64,000 nucleotides of DNA from an uncultured Sutterella sp. GTDB taxonomy: Bacteria > Pseudomonadota > Gammaproteobacteria > Burkholderiales > Burkholderiaceae_F. Below, one piece after another: positions 16,917 to 24,340 of the stretch. The notes beneath the pieces were generated by a model. That model was not told the DNA's origin and made no database searches. It saw only the letters and a program-made list of their open reading frames with translations. How positions within the stretch are numbered: position 1 is the stretch's first letter; every line of letters starts with the position of its first letter. The DNA lies in the NCBI GenBank assembly GCA_900544255.1, contig UQUM01000001.1:1-64000 (forward strand), read 5' to 3'. The translations under genes and the position numbers were made by a program.

Positions 16917-18281
16917 TTAGGCGCGATCCTTCGGACGCACCCAGCCTTCCACGGTCTTCATCGGAGCGCGCGACAACGTGAGTTTTCCGGCGGGCGCATC
17001 TTTTGCGAGCGTCGTACCGGCCCCGAGTGTCGCACCGTCGCCGACCGTCACCGGGGCAATCAGCTGCGTGTCCGAACCGATGAAAACGTCGTTGCCGATC
17101 ACGGTCTTGAACTTATTCACGCCGTCGTAATTGCAGGTGATGGTACCGGCGCCGACATTGACGCCGCTCCCCATTTCCGTGTCGCCGATGTAGGAGAGGT
17201 GATTCACTTTGCTCCCCTCGCCGATCGTGCTCTTTTTGACTTCCACAAAGTTGCCGAGATGCACTTTGTCCGCGGATTCCATCCCCGGACGCAGTCGCGC
17301 ATACGGCCCCACCTTATTGTCGTTGCCCACTTTGGCGCCGTCCATATGCGTAAAGGCTTCCACCACGGTTCCCGCACCGATTTCCGAATTGCGGATGACG
17401 CAGTAAGGGCCGACCTTCACGCGGTCGCCCAACACCACGTTGCCTTCAAACACGCAACCCACGTCGATCACGACATCTTCGCCGCAGGTAAGTTTTCCGC
17501 GGATATCCAGACGCGACGGATCGATCACGGTAACACCCGCGTCCGTCAGCTGTTCCGCCTGATGATCCTGCCAAATACCTTCCAAACGAGCCAACTGCGT
17601 CTTCGAATTCACGCCTTCGACTTCAAAGCTGCGTCGCGGCCGTGCGGAATTAATGCGCACGCCGTCACGCACCGCAAGACCGATCACGTCCGTGAGGTAG
17701 TACTCGGCCTGGGCGTTCGCGGGTTTCAATTCAGAAAGCCACCCCGAAAGACGCGCCGTCGGGAAAAGCATGATGCCCGTATTAACTTCACGAATCTGCT
17801 TTTGCCCTTCCGTGGCATCCTTCTGCTCCACGATGGCAACGATGCGGCCCCGTTGACGCAGAATCCGGCCGTACCCCGTAGGATTGCGGAGCACCGTCGT
17901 CAAAAGCGCCATGCCGTCGCCCGCGGCATCCCGCAGGCGTTCAATGGTTTCGGGCTGAATCAACGGCACGTCGCCCAACAGCACGAGCGTCGTTTCCGCC
18001 GCAGGATCCAGGAGGGGCAAGGCCTGCTGCAGCGCGTGCCCGGTTCCCAACTGAGGTTCCTGCAGCGCGTATTCGACGTTGTCAAACCCGGCCAAAGCGG
18101 CCTTAACTTCTTCGGCCTTGTGCCCCACGACCACCACGGTCTTAGCGACGTCCTTCACGGTCTGCACCGCGGAAAGCACATGGGAAATCATGGGACGCCC
18201 CGCCAAGGGCTGCAGCACCTTCGGTAAAGAAGAGTGCATGCGCTTGCCGAGACCGGCTGCCAAAATAACGACGTTGATCAC
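16917..18281 (-). CDS. glmU: Bifunctional N-acetylglucosamine-1-phosphate uridyltransferase / glucosamine-1-phosphate acetyltransferase GlmU
   Basis: A 454-residue two-domain enzyme. The N-terminal pyrophosphorylase begins VVILAAGLGKRMHSSLPKVL (UTP-binding loop) and contains YALQEPQLGTGHA and VLLGDVPL. The C-terminal left-handed beta-helix has hexapeptide repeats (e.g. VGPYCVIRNSEIGAGTVV) and the acetyltransferase region with VNVGAGTITCNYDG. It converts GlcN-1-P to UDP-GlcNAc for peptidoglycan and LPS. Upstream of glmS on the same strand, so two steps of one pathway are co-transcribed (GlmM is not in this window). Confidence 0.96.
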   Translation of the reverse strand: MINVVILAAGLGKRMHSSLPKVLQPLAGRPMISHVLSAVQTVKDVAKTVVVVGHKAEEVKAALAGFDNVEYALQEPQLGTGHALQQALPLLDPAAETTLVLLGDVPLIQPETIERLRDAAGDGMALLTTVLRNPTGYGRILRQRGRIVAIVEQKDATEGQKQIREVNTGIMLFPTARLSGWLSELKPANAQAEYYLTDVIGLAVRDGVRINSARPRRSFEVEGVNSKTQLARLEGIWQDHQAEQLTDAGVTVIDPSRLDIRGKLTCGEDVVIDVGCVFEGNVVLGDRVKVGPYCVIRNSEIGAGTVVEAFTHMDGAKVGNDNKVGPYARLRPGMESADKVHLGNFVEVKKSTIGEGSKVNHLSYIGDTEMGSGVNVGAGTITCNYDGVNKFKTVIGNDVFIGSDTQLIAPVTVGDGATLGAGTTLAKDAPAGKLTLSRAPMKTVEGWVRPKDRA

Positions 18282-18394
18282 AATAAAAGTCCTTCAATGT
18301 TTAACGCCCTTTCGCTGACATAGAGATTCGGGCGGATTTCGAGAAAACATTCGGATTTTATCGGACGCAACGATCTTGAACCGAAAAAAGCGTC

Positions 18395-18436
18395 ATAAAA
18401 AACGGACGGCGAAGCTTTCTTCAGACCGTCCGTTTT
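18395..18436 (-). terminator. Intrinsic terminator of the sodium:solute symporter gene
   Basis: A 9-bp stem (18401-18409 with 18426-18434) is followed on the minus strand by TTTTTTAT. It lies shortly after the symporter stop codon. Confidence 0.8.
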
Positions 18437-18457
18437 TCGGGATGAGTTCAGAGCGCG

Positions 18458-19909
18458 TCAGACCGCCGCGGTAACCGCCTGCCAACGACGGTAACGGGCA
18501 TTGCTGCGAGTGGGCATCAGGCTCCCTGCCACCATACCGACGCCCGCCGCCATAAAACCGCCCAACACCGACGGGAACACGCTTCCCGTAGGCGTTGCCG
18601 TCAGAATCACCCATACAACCGCTCCGGACACGATGGAAAGCCACGCACCCTGCGTCGTTGCACGCTTCCAATAAATGCCGCAGACCAAGGGCCAGAAAGC
18701 ACCTACGACCGGGAACTGATACGCCATTGCCACCATGTCATAAATCGCCGTTCCTTCAAACCAAAGGCTGTAGGTGAGAACCGCCACGGCAAACACGAAG
18801 AGCGTCGCACGCATGTAAAAAAGCTGACGATCCGGCGTGATGCGGATGAAGTCCGCCAACACGTTCTTCACAAACGTCGTCGAAGGGGCCAACATCGTCG
18901 CAGATGCCGTCGACATCACCGCAGACAGCACGGCTCCGAAAAAGATCACGCGCAGCCATCCCGGCATGTAATCACGCACGAGCGTGGGCAACAAACGCTG
19001 AGGATCGGTGTTCAAAAGCATCTCTCCCACCCCCGGCATCGCGAGCACCGCCGCGCAGACGATAAACATCGGCACAAAGGCAAAGAAGATGTAGAAAATA
19101 CCGCCCAACGCCGCACCGCGCGCCGCCGTACCGGCACTCTTGGCGCTCATTACGCGCTGAAACACGTCCTGCTGCGGAATGGAGCCGATCATCATCGTGA
19201 TTGCCGCCGAAATCCAGAAGAGCCAATTCGTCACACCGGCTTCCGGCAACGGATTAAAGAGATGACGGGAATCCGCAAATTCAATGACTTTAGAGAAACC
19301 GCCCGCCATATCACCGGCACAGACGGCCACGGCTACAAGCCCCGCGACGATGATGATCATCTGGAAGAAATCCGTCACTGCCACGGACCACATACCGCCG
19401 TACACGGTGTAAAAGAGTACGACGAACGTACCGATCGTCATACCGGCGGAAACACTCACGAAACCTTCGGTGACGAGGTTCAACACCAACCCCAGGGCCG
19501 CAATCTGCGCTCCCACCCAACCGAGGTAGGAAATGATGATGAAAATCGAGCAGGCAAGTTCAATCTTCCGACCGTAACGGCGACGGTAAAAGTCGCTGAT
19601 GGTCAGAAGATTCATCTTGTAGAGCTTACGGGCAAAAAACATCCCGACCAAGACCAGCGCCATGCCGGAACCGAAGGGTTCTTCAATGACACCGGCAATA
19701 CCGCCTTCAATAAAGCGCCCGGGCAACCCCAACACGGTTTCGCTGCCGAACCACGTCGCAAACGTCGCCGTAATCACCATCATCAACGGAAGCGAACGTC
19801 CCGCCAACGCGTAGTCAGCCGTATTGCGCACGCGGCGAGCCGCCCACAATCCAATACCGACCGAAACCAACATGTACAAGCAGACCAAAACGATCAGCTG
19901 CGTCATCAC
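18458..19909 (-). CDS. Sodium:solute symporter family (SSS) transporter
   Basis: A 483-residue membrane protein with about 13 hydrophobic segments. The opening LWAARRVRNTADYALAGRSLP and ATFATWFGSETVLGLPG are typical of SSS transporters, as are TVYGGMWSVAVTDFFQM and MSTASATMLAPSTTFVKNV, which carry the family's sodium-site serines. The general look is nearer to choline/pantothenate/proline-type SSS members; the substrate cannot be assigned. Transcribed alone, with its own terminator. No regulator adjacent. Confidence 0.82.
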   Translation of the reverse strand: MMTQLIVLVCLYMLVSVGIGLWAARRVRNTADYALAGRSLPLMMVITATFATWFGSETVLGLPGRFIEGGIAGVIEEPFGSGMALVLVGMFFARKLYKMNLLTISDFYRRRYGRKIELACSIFIIISYLGWVGAQIAALGLVLNLVTEGFVSVSAGMTIGTFVVLFYTVYGGMWSVAVTDFFQMIIIVAGLVAVAVCAGDMAGGFSKVIEFADSRHLFNPLPEAGVTNWLFWISAAITMMIGSIPQQDVFQRVMSAKSAGTAARGAALGGIFYIFFAFVPMFIVCAAVLAMPGVGEMLLNTDPQRLLPTLVRDYMPGWLRVIFFGAVLSAVMSTASATMLAPSTTFVKNVLADFIRITPDRQLFYMRATLFVFAVAVLTYSLWFEGTAIYDMVAMAYQFPVVGAFWPLVCGIYWKRATTQGAWLSIVSGAVVWVILTATPTGSVFPSVLGGFMAAGVGMVAGSLMPTRSNARYRRWQAVTAAV

Positions 19910-20264
19910 ACCTCTCCTTACCTAAAAAGCGAGGGACAGAGAAAAAACAATTCCTTGTAAAAAAGACCGTCGATGACTACACGTTTTGGCCGCTGCCTGA
20001 TTCGATCTTTTTTCGGGGTGCGCAGTTTGCACACTTTTGCCCCAAATGAAAAGATCAGACGGCCAATTTTTTCCGCTAATGCCCCAAAGTTTCACCGAGA
20101 TCAAACTTTCGTCAATTTCTCCCTCGCAAACCGAGAGGGATTTCCCTTAAGTCCGATGATGTATCCGTACCAAATACGCCACAGGGCAGACCCTTAGCCA
20201 AGCCGCGCCGACATTGGAGCGGAACGGCTTTCCCTATTTCTTCTGAATTTATAAATACGGATAC
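19910..20264. other. Intergenic region upstream of the SSS gene, no gene seen
   Basis: About 350 bases between the divergent-looking start of the SSS transporter (19909) and the terminator of the Tim44-like gene. It must contain the SSS promoter. It is AT-richer than its surroundings, but I see no credible ORF, tRNA or strong repeat. Confidence 0.5.
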
Positions 20265-20305
20265 AAAAAACCGCCTGAGACCCCTCAAAAGTCTCAGACG
20301 GTTTT
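20265..20305 (-). terminator. Intrinsic terminator of the Tim44-like gene
   Basis: A stem of about 13 bp with one mismatch (AACCGTCTGAGAC against GTCTCAGGCGGTT on the minus strand) is followed by TTTTTT. Confidence 0.8.
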
Positions 20306-20325
20306 ACAGCGGAAAGGATCGTCTT

Positions 20326-21312
20326 TTAGGCGTGCCCCGCTACCGGATCCTGTACCTGTTCGATACCGGCCAAAAGCCACCCTTCCTTTTCATTCGTGGG
20401 CCGCGTGAGCACCCAACGTTCATGCACCGTTTCAAATTCGCCGGAATACTTCATCGCTCCCGTAAATTCCACAACGGCCACGTATTCATCACCTTCCGTC
20501 GTGAGTCCCAAAAACTTGGCGGAAAGATCCACGACTTCGGACGTCTGCTTCACGTTGCCGCGATCGCGGAGCTGATGCGTGACGGCAATGAAGAGATCGT
20601 TCGTCGTAAAGTCGCTGATTTCGACGACGTTACCGGTATCCCAGGCCTTCTGCAGTTTGATGAAGTTTTCTTTTGCCACGCGTTCGAACCCGGCTTTGTC
20701 AAAACCTTCGGGAATGGAGAGTTCGCCGTTTGCAACCGCGGCCGTCGTCGCAAACGTATCCATCACGCTCCCGGAAGCAGCCGGCATATCCGCAACAGCC
20801 GAAGCCGCCGACGGCATCGGCTGCTGACGCGGCGCTTCCTGCTGCGCGCCCGTCTGCGCCTGATTCATGCGGGAAAGCATATCCTGCAGATTACTGTTGC
20901 CGGCACCGGCGCCCTGCATCTTTTTTGCGAGAAAAAAGCCGGCCACGAGACGCACCACGAAGAAAACCGCCATCGCCATCAAAAGCATCATTACGAGCTG
21001 CGCGGCGCCTTCACCGAGCCCCAACGCGCTCAGAAGCCCGGCGATCCCCAGCGCAGCCGCCGCCCCCATCAGCATTCCCTTCCAAGGGGAAGCAGGCTTT
21101 GCAGCTGCCGCATTCGGAGCGGCGCTCTTCGGAGCCGCCTGCTGCTGGCGGTTGAAATTCTGCTGCGGCGCCGCCGCGGGTGCCTTACGCATCAGCGTAG
21201 GCGCCGAACGACCGAAAGAAGCACCGCCGCCGAAGCGCGCCGCAGCATCCGCGTCGGGCATCGTCGTCACAATCATGAGAGCCACGGCAAAAACCGCCAG
21301 GAGTTTTTTCAT
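20326..21312 (-). CDS. Tim44-like domain membrane protein
   Basis: A 328-residue protein with a signal peptide (MKKLLAVFAVALMIVTTMPDADA), a low-complexity Ala/Pro/Gln linker, one or two hydrophobic segments around residues 85-130 (MLMGAAAALGIAGLLSALGL, then LVMMLLMAMAVFFVVRLVAGFFL), another Gln/Ala linker and a C-terminal Tim44-like domain of about 140 residues beginning IPEGFDKAGFERVAKENF and containing WDTGNVVEISDFTTNDLF and VHERWVL. Family members are predicted lipid-binding or import-associated; bacterial function is not established. I start at 21312 where AGAGAAAA precedes the ATG; the longer frame would hide the signal peptide. Probably co-transcribed with no neighbour. Confidence 0.8.
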   Translation of the reverse strand: MKKLLAVFAVALMIVTTMPDADAAARFGGGASFGRSAPTLMRKAPAAAPQQNFNRQQQAAPKSAAPNAAAAKPASPWKGMLMGAAAALGIAGLLSALGLGEGAAQLVMMLLMAMAVFFVVRLVAGFFLAKKMQGAGAGNSNLQDMLSRMNQAQTGAQQEAPRQQPMPSAASAVADMPAASGSVMDTFATTAAVANGELSIPEGFDKAGFERVAKENFIKLQKAWDTGNVVEISDFTTNDLFIAVTHQLRDRGNVKQTSEVVDLSAKFLGLTTEGDEYVAVVEFTGAMKYSGEFETVHERWVLTRPTNEKEGWLLAGIEQVQDPVAGHA

Positions 21313-21446
21313 TCTGTTTTCTCTAAAAAATCGCGGACTCTCTTTCCTTCGACCCATCGCCGAAGTTTCCTTGAAAGTCCGCTTTCAATTCTACGGAGAC
21401 CGTGCTTTTTGTCACGCCGTCGCCATGGTTAATTTGTATGCAACTT

Positions 21447-22223
21447 TTACCGTACGGGTTTGACGCCCACGTGCAGTGCACAAATGCCGAACAACATGTT
21501 GGTCCAGGTCACGGGTTCCATCCCCGCTTCCTTCATCATACCGGCCAACGTCGCCTGATCCGGATGCATGCGGATTGATTCCGCAAGGTACCGATAACTA
21601 TCGGCATCACCGGCAATTTTGCTTCCCAGCCACGGCATGATTTTGAAGGAATAAAGATCGTAAAAAGGCTTCATCCACTTCGCGCAGTGCGAAAATTCCA
21701 GCACCACCACCCGGCCGCCCGGCTTCACCACGCGGCACATCTCCTTCAAAGCCCGATCTTTGTGCGTCATGTTCCGAAGCCCAAACGACACCGTCGCCGC
21801 ATCAAACGTATTGTCGCCAAAGGGGAGTTCTTCGCAGTCGCAAAGCGCCGTATGCGCATTCGTATGCGTCTTCAAAAGACGTTTGCGCCCCTCGGCGAGC
21901 ATCGCGTGATTGATGTCGGTCGCCCACACTTCCCCCGTCTCGCCCACGATCGGCGCAAACGCAATCGCGAGATCGCAGGTACCGGACGCAATATCAAGCA
22001 CCTTGTCCCCATTTTTAAGTCCGGCCGACGCAATGGCCCGACGCTTCCAAAGACGATGCAGCCCCCAGGAAAGTACGTCATTCATAAGGTCATACTTCTT
22101 TGCGACCGACGCAAACACCTTCTCCACATCCGCAGCTTTTTCTTCTTCGGGGACCGTGGCAAAACCGAAGTGCGTAGTTTTTCCGGAAGCGGCTTCCGGT
22201 TTCTTTTCGTTCAAATCCGTCAT
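21447..22223 (-). CDS. ubiE: Ubiquinone/menaquinone C-methyltransferase UbiE
   Basis: A 258-residue SAM-dependent methyltransferase. UbiE signatures are VFASVAKKYDLMNDVLSWGLHRLWKR-type opening, VLDIASGTCDLAIAF (SAM site), FGLRNMTHKDRALKEMCRVVKPGGR and LYSFKIMPWLGSKIAGD. It methylates the demethyl forms of both ubiquinone and menaquinone in the cytoplasm or at the membrane. I start at 22223 (MTDLNEKK), 14 bases after the DUF971 stop; the longer frame would overlap that gene. The order DUF971 then ubiE is common in proteobacteria, and menA at 55586 lies elsewhere in the window. Confidence 0.94.
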   Translation of the reverse strand: MTDLNEKKPEAASGKTTHFGFATVPEEEKAADVEKVFASVAKKYDLMNDVLSWGLHRLWKRRAIASAGLKNGDKVLDIASGTCDLAIAFAPIVGETGEVWATDINHAMLAEGRKRLLKTHTNAHTALCDCEELPFGDNTFDAATVSFGLRNMTHKDRALKEMCRVVKPGGRVVVLEFSHCAKWMKPFYDLYSFKIMPWLGSKIAGDADSYRYLAESIRMHPDQATLAGMMKEAGMEPVTWTNMLFGICALHVGVKPVR

Positions 22224-22237
22224 GATCGTGTATTTTG

Positions 22238-22669
22238 TCAGTGATGCGAATGGCACTGCTTGGCGGCTTCAGCCGCCTTTTTGTCGGCGGCAAGTTTTTC
22301 CGCCGTCTTGGGGTCGCCCGGATCGCGGGAGAACCCGGAAGCTTCAATATCCTTCAGATAACCATCCCAAAGCGCCTCCTGATTTTTGCCGAGTTCTTCC
22401 AAATACTCAAAGCTGTAGAGTCCGGAATCGTGGCCGTCGTCAAAACGAAAACGCAGGGCATAGTTCCCCACGGCGTCCACGCCGTCGATGCCGACGTTCA
22501 TTTTCCCGACCTGCAGTTTTTCTTCTCCGGGGGCATGACCCTGCACTTCCGCCGACGGCGAAAACACGCGTAAGAATTCATAAGAAAAACGGTACTCGGC
22601 GCCGTCATCAAAAGCAATGTCGAAACGACGGCTCTTGTTGTGCAGCGACATGTCTACGGGAAACGGCAT
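22238..22669 (-). CDS. DUF971 (gamma-butyrobetaine hydroxylase-like N-terminal) protein
   Basis: A 143-residue small protein of the DUF971 family: RFDIAFDDGAEYRFSYEFLRVFSPSAEV, then VGKMNVGIDGVDAVGNYALRFRFDDGHDSGLYSFEYLEELG. In eukaryotic enzymes this fold is a zinc-binding accessory domain; in bacteria its function is unknown, though it often precedes ubiE. The last 35 residues are Ala/Lys-rich and end CHSHH, a possible metal-binding tail that is an addition to the core domain. Upstream of ubiE with a 14-base gap. Confidence 0.8.
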   Translation of the reverse strand: MPFPVDMSLHNKSRRFDIAFDDGAEYRFSYEFLRVFSPSAEVQGHAPGEEKLQVGKMNVGIDGVDAVGNYALRFRFDDGHDSGLYSFEYLEELGKNQEALWDGYLKDIEASGFSRDPGDPKTAEKLAADKKAAEAAKQCHSHH

Positions 22670-22710
22670 GGTGAACTCTTCCGAAGCGAAGGCTAAAAAA
22701 CGTCAGGCAC

Positions 22711-22753
22711 AAAAAAACCGCCTGAAACCCGAATAATAGGTTGATCGGCGGTT
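22711..22753 (-). terminator. Intrinsic terminator after tRNA-Arg
   Basis: AACCGCC (22716-22722) pairs with GGCGGTT (22747-22753); on the minus strand the stem is followed by TTTTTTTG. It begins 5 bases after the tRNA CCA end and separates the tRNA from the DUF971-ubiE unit. Confidence 0.8.
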
Positions 22754-22757
22754 GATT

Positions 22758-22832
22758 TGGTACCCCCGGCGGGAATCGAACCCACATCGCAACCTTCGGA
22801 GGGTCGCATTCTATCCATTGAAATACGGGGAT
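22758..22832 (-). tRNA. tRNA-Arg (anticodon CCG)
   Basis: A 75-base cloverleaf including an encoded CCA. The acceptor stem pairs ATCCCCG with CGGGGGT (one wobble), discriminator A. The anticodon arm is CGACC-CTCCGAA-GGTTG, giving anticodon CCG for codon CGG. The T arm is GTGGG-TTCGATT-CCCGC. The D arm keeps GG in its loop with a weak 3-bp stem. A perfect TATAAT (minus strand, 22848-22843) sits just upstream and a terminator follows, so it is a single-gene unit. Confidence 0.93.
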
Positions 22833-22836
22833 GGAG

Positions 22837-22872
22837 CGCAGGATTATAGCCTGAAAAAACCGTAATCCTGCG
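22837..22872 (-). promoter_or_regulatory. tRNA-Arg promoter inside an inverted repeat
   Basis: TATAAT (minus 22848-22843) with a GC-rich discriminator precedes the tRNA. It overlaps an inverted repeat with 10-bp perfect arms (22837-22846 and 22863-22872, loop 16 bases). A TTGACG lies 22 bases upstream of the -10, too far for a normal -35. Confidence 0.5.
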
Positions 22873-22939
22873 TCAATTTTTCGTCCGAGCGTGAAAGGAG
22901 ATTCTTTTCTTACCGGAAAAGCGCCCCCCTTCAAAGAAC

Positions 22940-23431
22940 TCAGATGAAGAAACGCATCAGTTCCATACCGATGCAGGCCATGAGGACGGAGTTCACCATC
23001 AACACCGGCCAGTACTTCTTCGGCACATCAGCCACGCCCAACAAACGCCCCATGTACTGAATCTGGGACGCCATCAAAATGAAGCAGGGTGCGAGAATCG
23101 TGATGTCGTGCGGGGTAAGGGAACCGTGAGCGGCAAGGCTCGCAGCCACACCGACGCCGGCGCCGCAGGAGAGCCACGTCGCAAGAAGCACCGTAATTGC
23201 TTCGCCCGGCAGATCAAAGATGCCCATGATGCCGCCGCAGGTGTGACCCAAGAAATCCATCACACCGAAAAGGCGCAGGATCTGAGTGAGCACAAAAGCC
23301 ATCAGGACGTTGGGAAGCAGGCTGTAGAGACCGATGTTGAGGCCCTTACGGAGCCCGACGATGAAAATATCAAACGGATTGCCCGATTCTTTCTTCTGTT
23401 CGGCGGCGTTCGTATTAGTTGTCATTTTCAA
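22940..23431 (-). CDS. yjiG: YjiG-type Gate-domain membrane protein, copy 2
   Basis: A 163-residue membrane protein paralogous to 899-1393, sharing the LPNVLMAF segment, DLPGEAITVLLATWLSCGAGVGVAA and SQIQYMGRLLGVADVPKK. Its start overlaps the end of the YjiH-type partner by 17 bases, so translation is coupled, unlike copy 1 where the genes are separated. No peptidase gene follows: the next feature is the tRNA-Arg unit. Function and substrate unknown. Confidence 0.78.
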   Translation of the reverse strand: MKMTTNTNAAEQKKESGNPFDIFIVGLRKGLNIGLYSLLPNVLMAFVLTQILRLFGVMDFLGHTCGGIMGIFDLPGEAITVLLATWLSCGAGVGVAASLAAHGSLTPHDITILAPCFILMASQIQYMGRLLGVADVPKKYWPVLMVNSVLMACIGMELMRFFI

Positions 23432-24095
23432 AATCCTTCTTATAGACCGTCGAGAGAACCGTACGGATCAGCGCACCGCCCACGAACTTGAGGCAGACAA
23501 TGATGATCACCGGAATCCACACCGGGCAGAGGAACATCGGGAAAAGGGCCGACACCGTTGAGTAGTAGTTGTTGATGCACCCTGCACCCGCGTACTGCCA
23601 GGCGCAGATCGTAATCAACTGCTTACGGGTCACGCGCTTTTCATCGTAAAGCGCACGCGTCAAGGCCGCGCCGCCGTCCGTACTCTGAAAGTCCGTCACG
23701 AGCGCCAACCCCGTGTAACCCGGCACACCGAGAATCGGCTTCAAAAGCGGGGTCATCAGAACCTGGGCCGCGCGGAGAGCACCGTAGTGCGCGAGCACTT
23801 CGATGAGCCCCAAAGCAAGCATCACACCCGGGAAGAGAGAAAGAGAGAAGAGGAAACCTGCGCGGGCGCTGTCGCCGCCGGCACCGGTGAAGTTGTTCTT
23901 CGAACCGGCGATCGTACCGAAGTGACCGATCAACGTCGTGAAGTCAAAGGCACCGAGCCATTCTTTGCCGGCCGGCATCTTGTAGAAAACGCCAGAGAAG
24001 AGGATCACGGCCAACGCCAGCGCAATATACGCACCGATGCCGACCTTTTCCTTCTGCGGTTCCGCCTTGGGAGCGGTTGCTTGAGGTTCAGTCAT
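23415..24095 (-). CDS. yjiH: YjiH-type Gate-domain membrane protein, copy 2
   Basis: A 226-residue inner-membrane protein paralogous to 158-859; it shares EKVGIGAYI, the FDFTTL loop, VLAHYGALRAA and TDFQSTDGGAALTRALY. I start at 24095 (MTEPQAT) because AGGGA lies 8-9 bases upstream and the length then equals the family norm; the longer frame to 24212 adds 39 atypical residues. It overlaps its YjiG partner by 17 bases. The upstream gap to priA (24096-24340) must hold the promoter; nothing else is seen there. Confidence 0.78.
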   Translation of the reverse strand: MTEPQATAPKAEPQKEKVGIGAYIALALAVILFSGVFYKMPAGKEWLGAFDFTTLIGHFGTIAGSKNNFTGAGGDSARAGFLFSLSLFPGVMLALGLIEVLAHYGALRAAQVLMTPLLKPILGVPGYTGLALVTDFQSTDGGAALTRALYDEKRVTRKQLITICAWQYAGAGCINNYYSTVSALFPMFLCPVWIPVIIIVCLKFVGGALIRTVLSTVYKKDFENDN

Positions 24096-24340
24096 GAGTG
24101 AATCCCTGTTGATGAATGAAATGTTTTTTATACGCTCGGCTTCAGGCTCAATTCCGTCAAAAACGGCGCATCCGGTAATGACCGGATCCCTTTCAGAAAT
24201 AACCTGAAACAAAAGCGGCGGCAGATTTTAATCCCGATTTCATTTAAAAGCCCCGGAATCCGCCCGAATTTTTGGGGAATAGTGACTAGAAAATACGGAA
24301 AATTCCTTTGAGAGACCGCCGAATTTACGCCGACGGCGTC

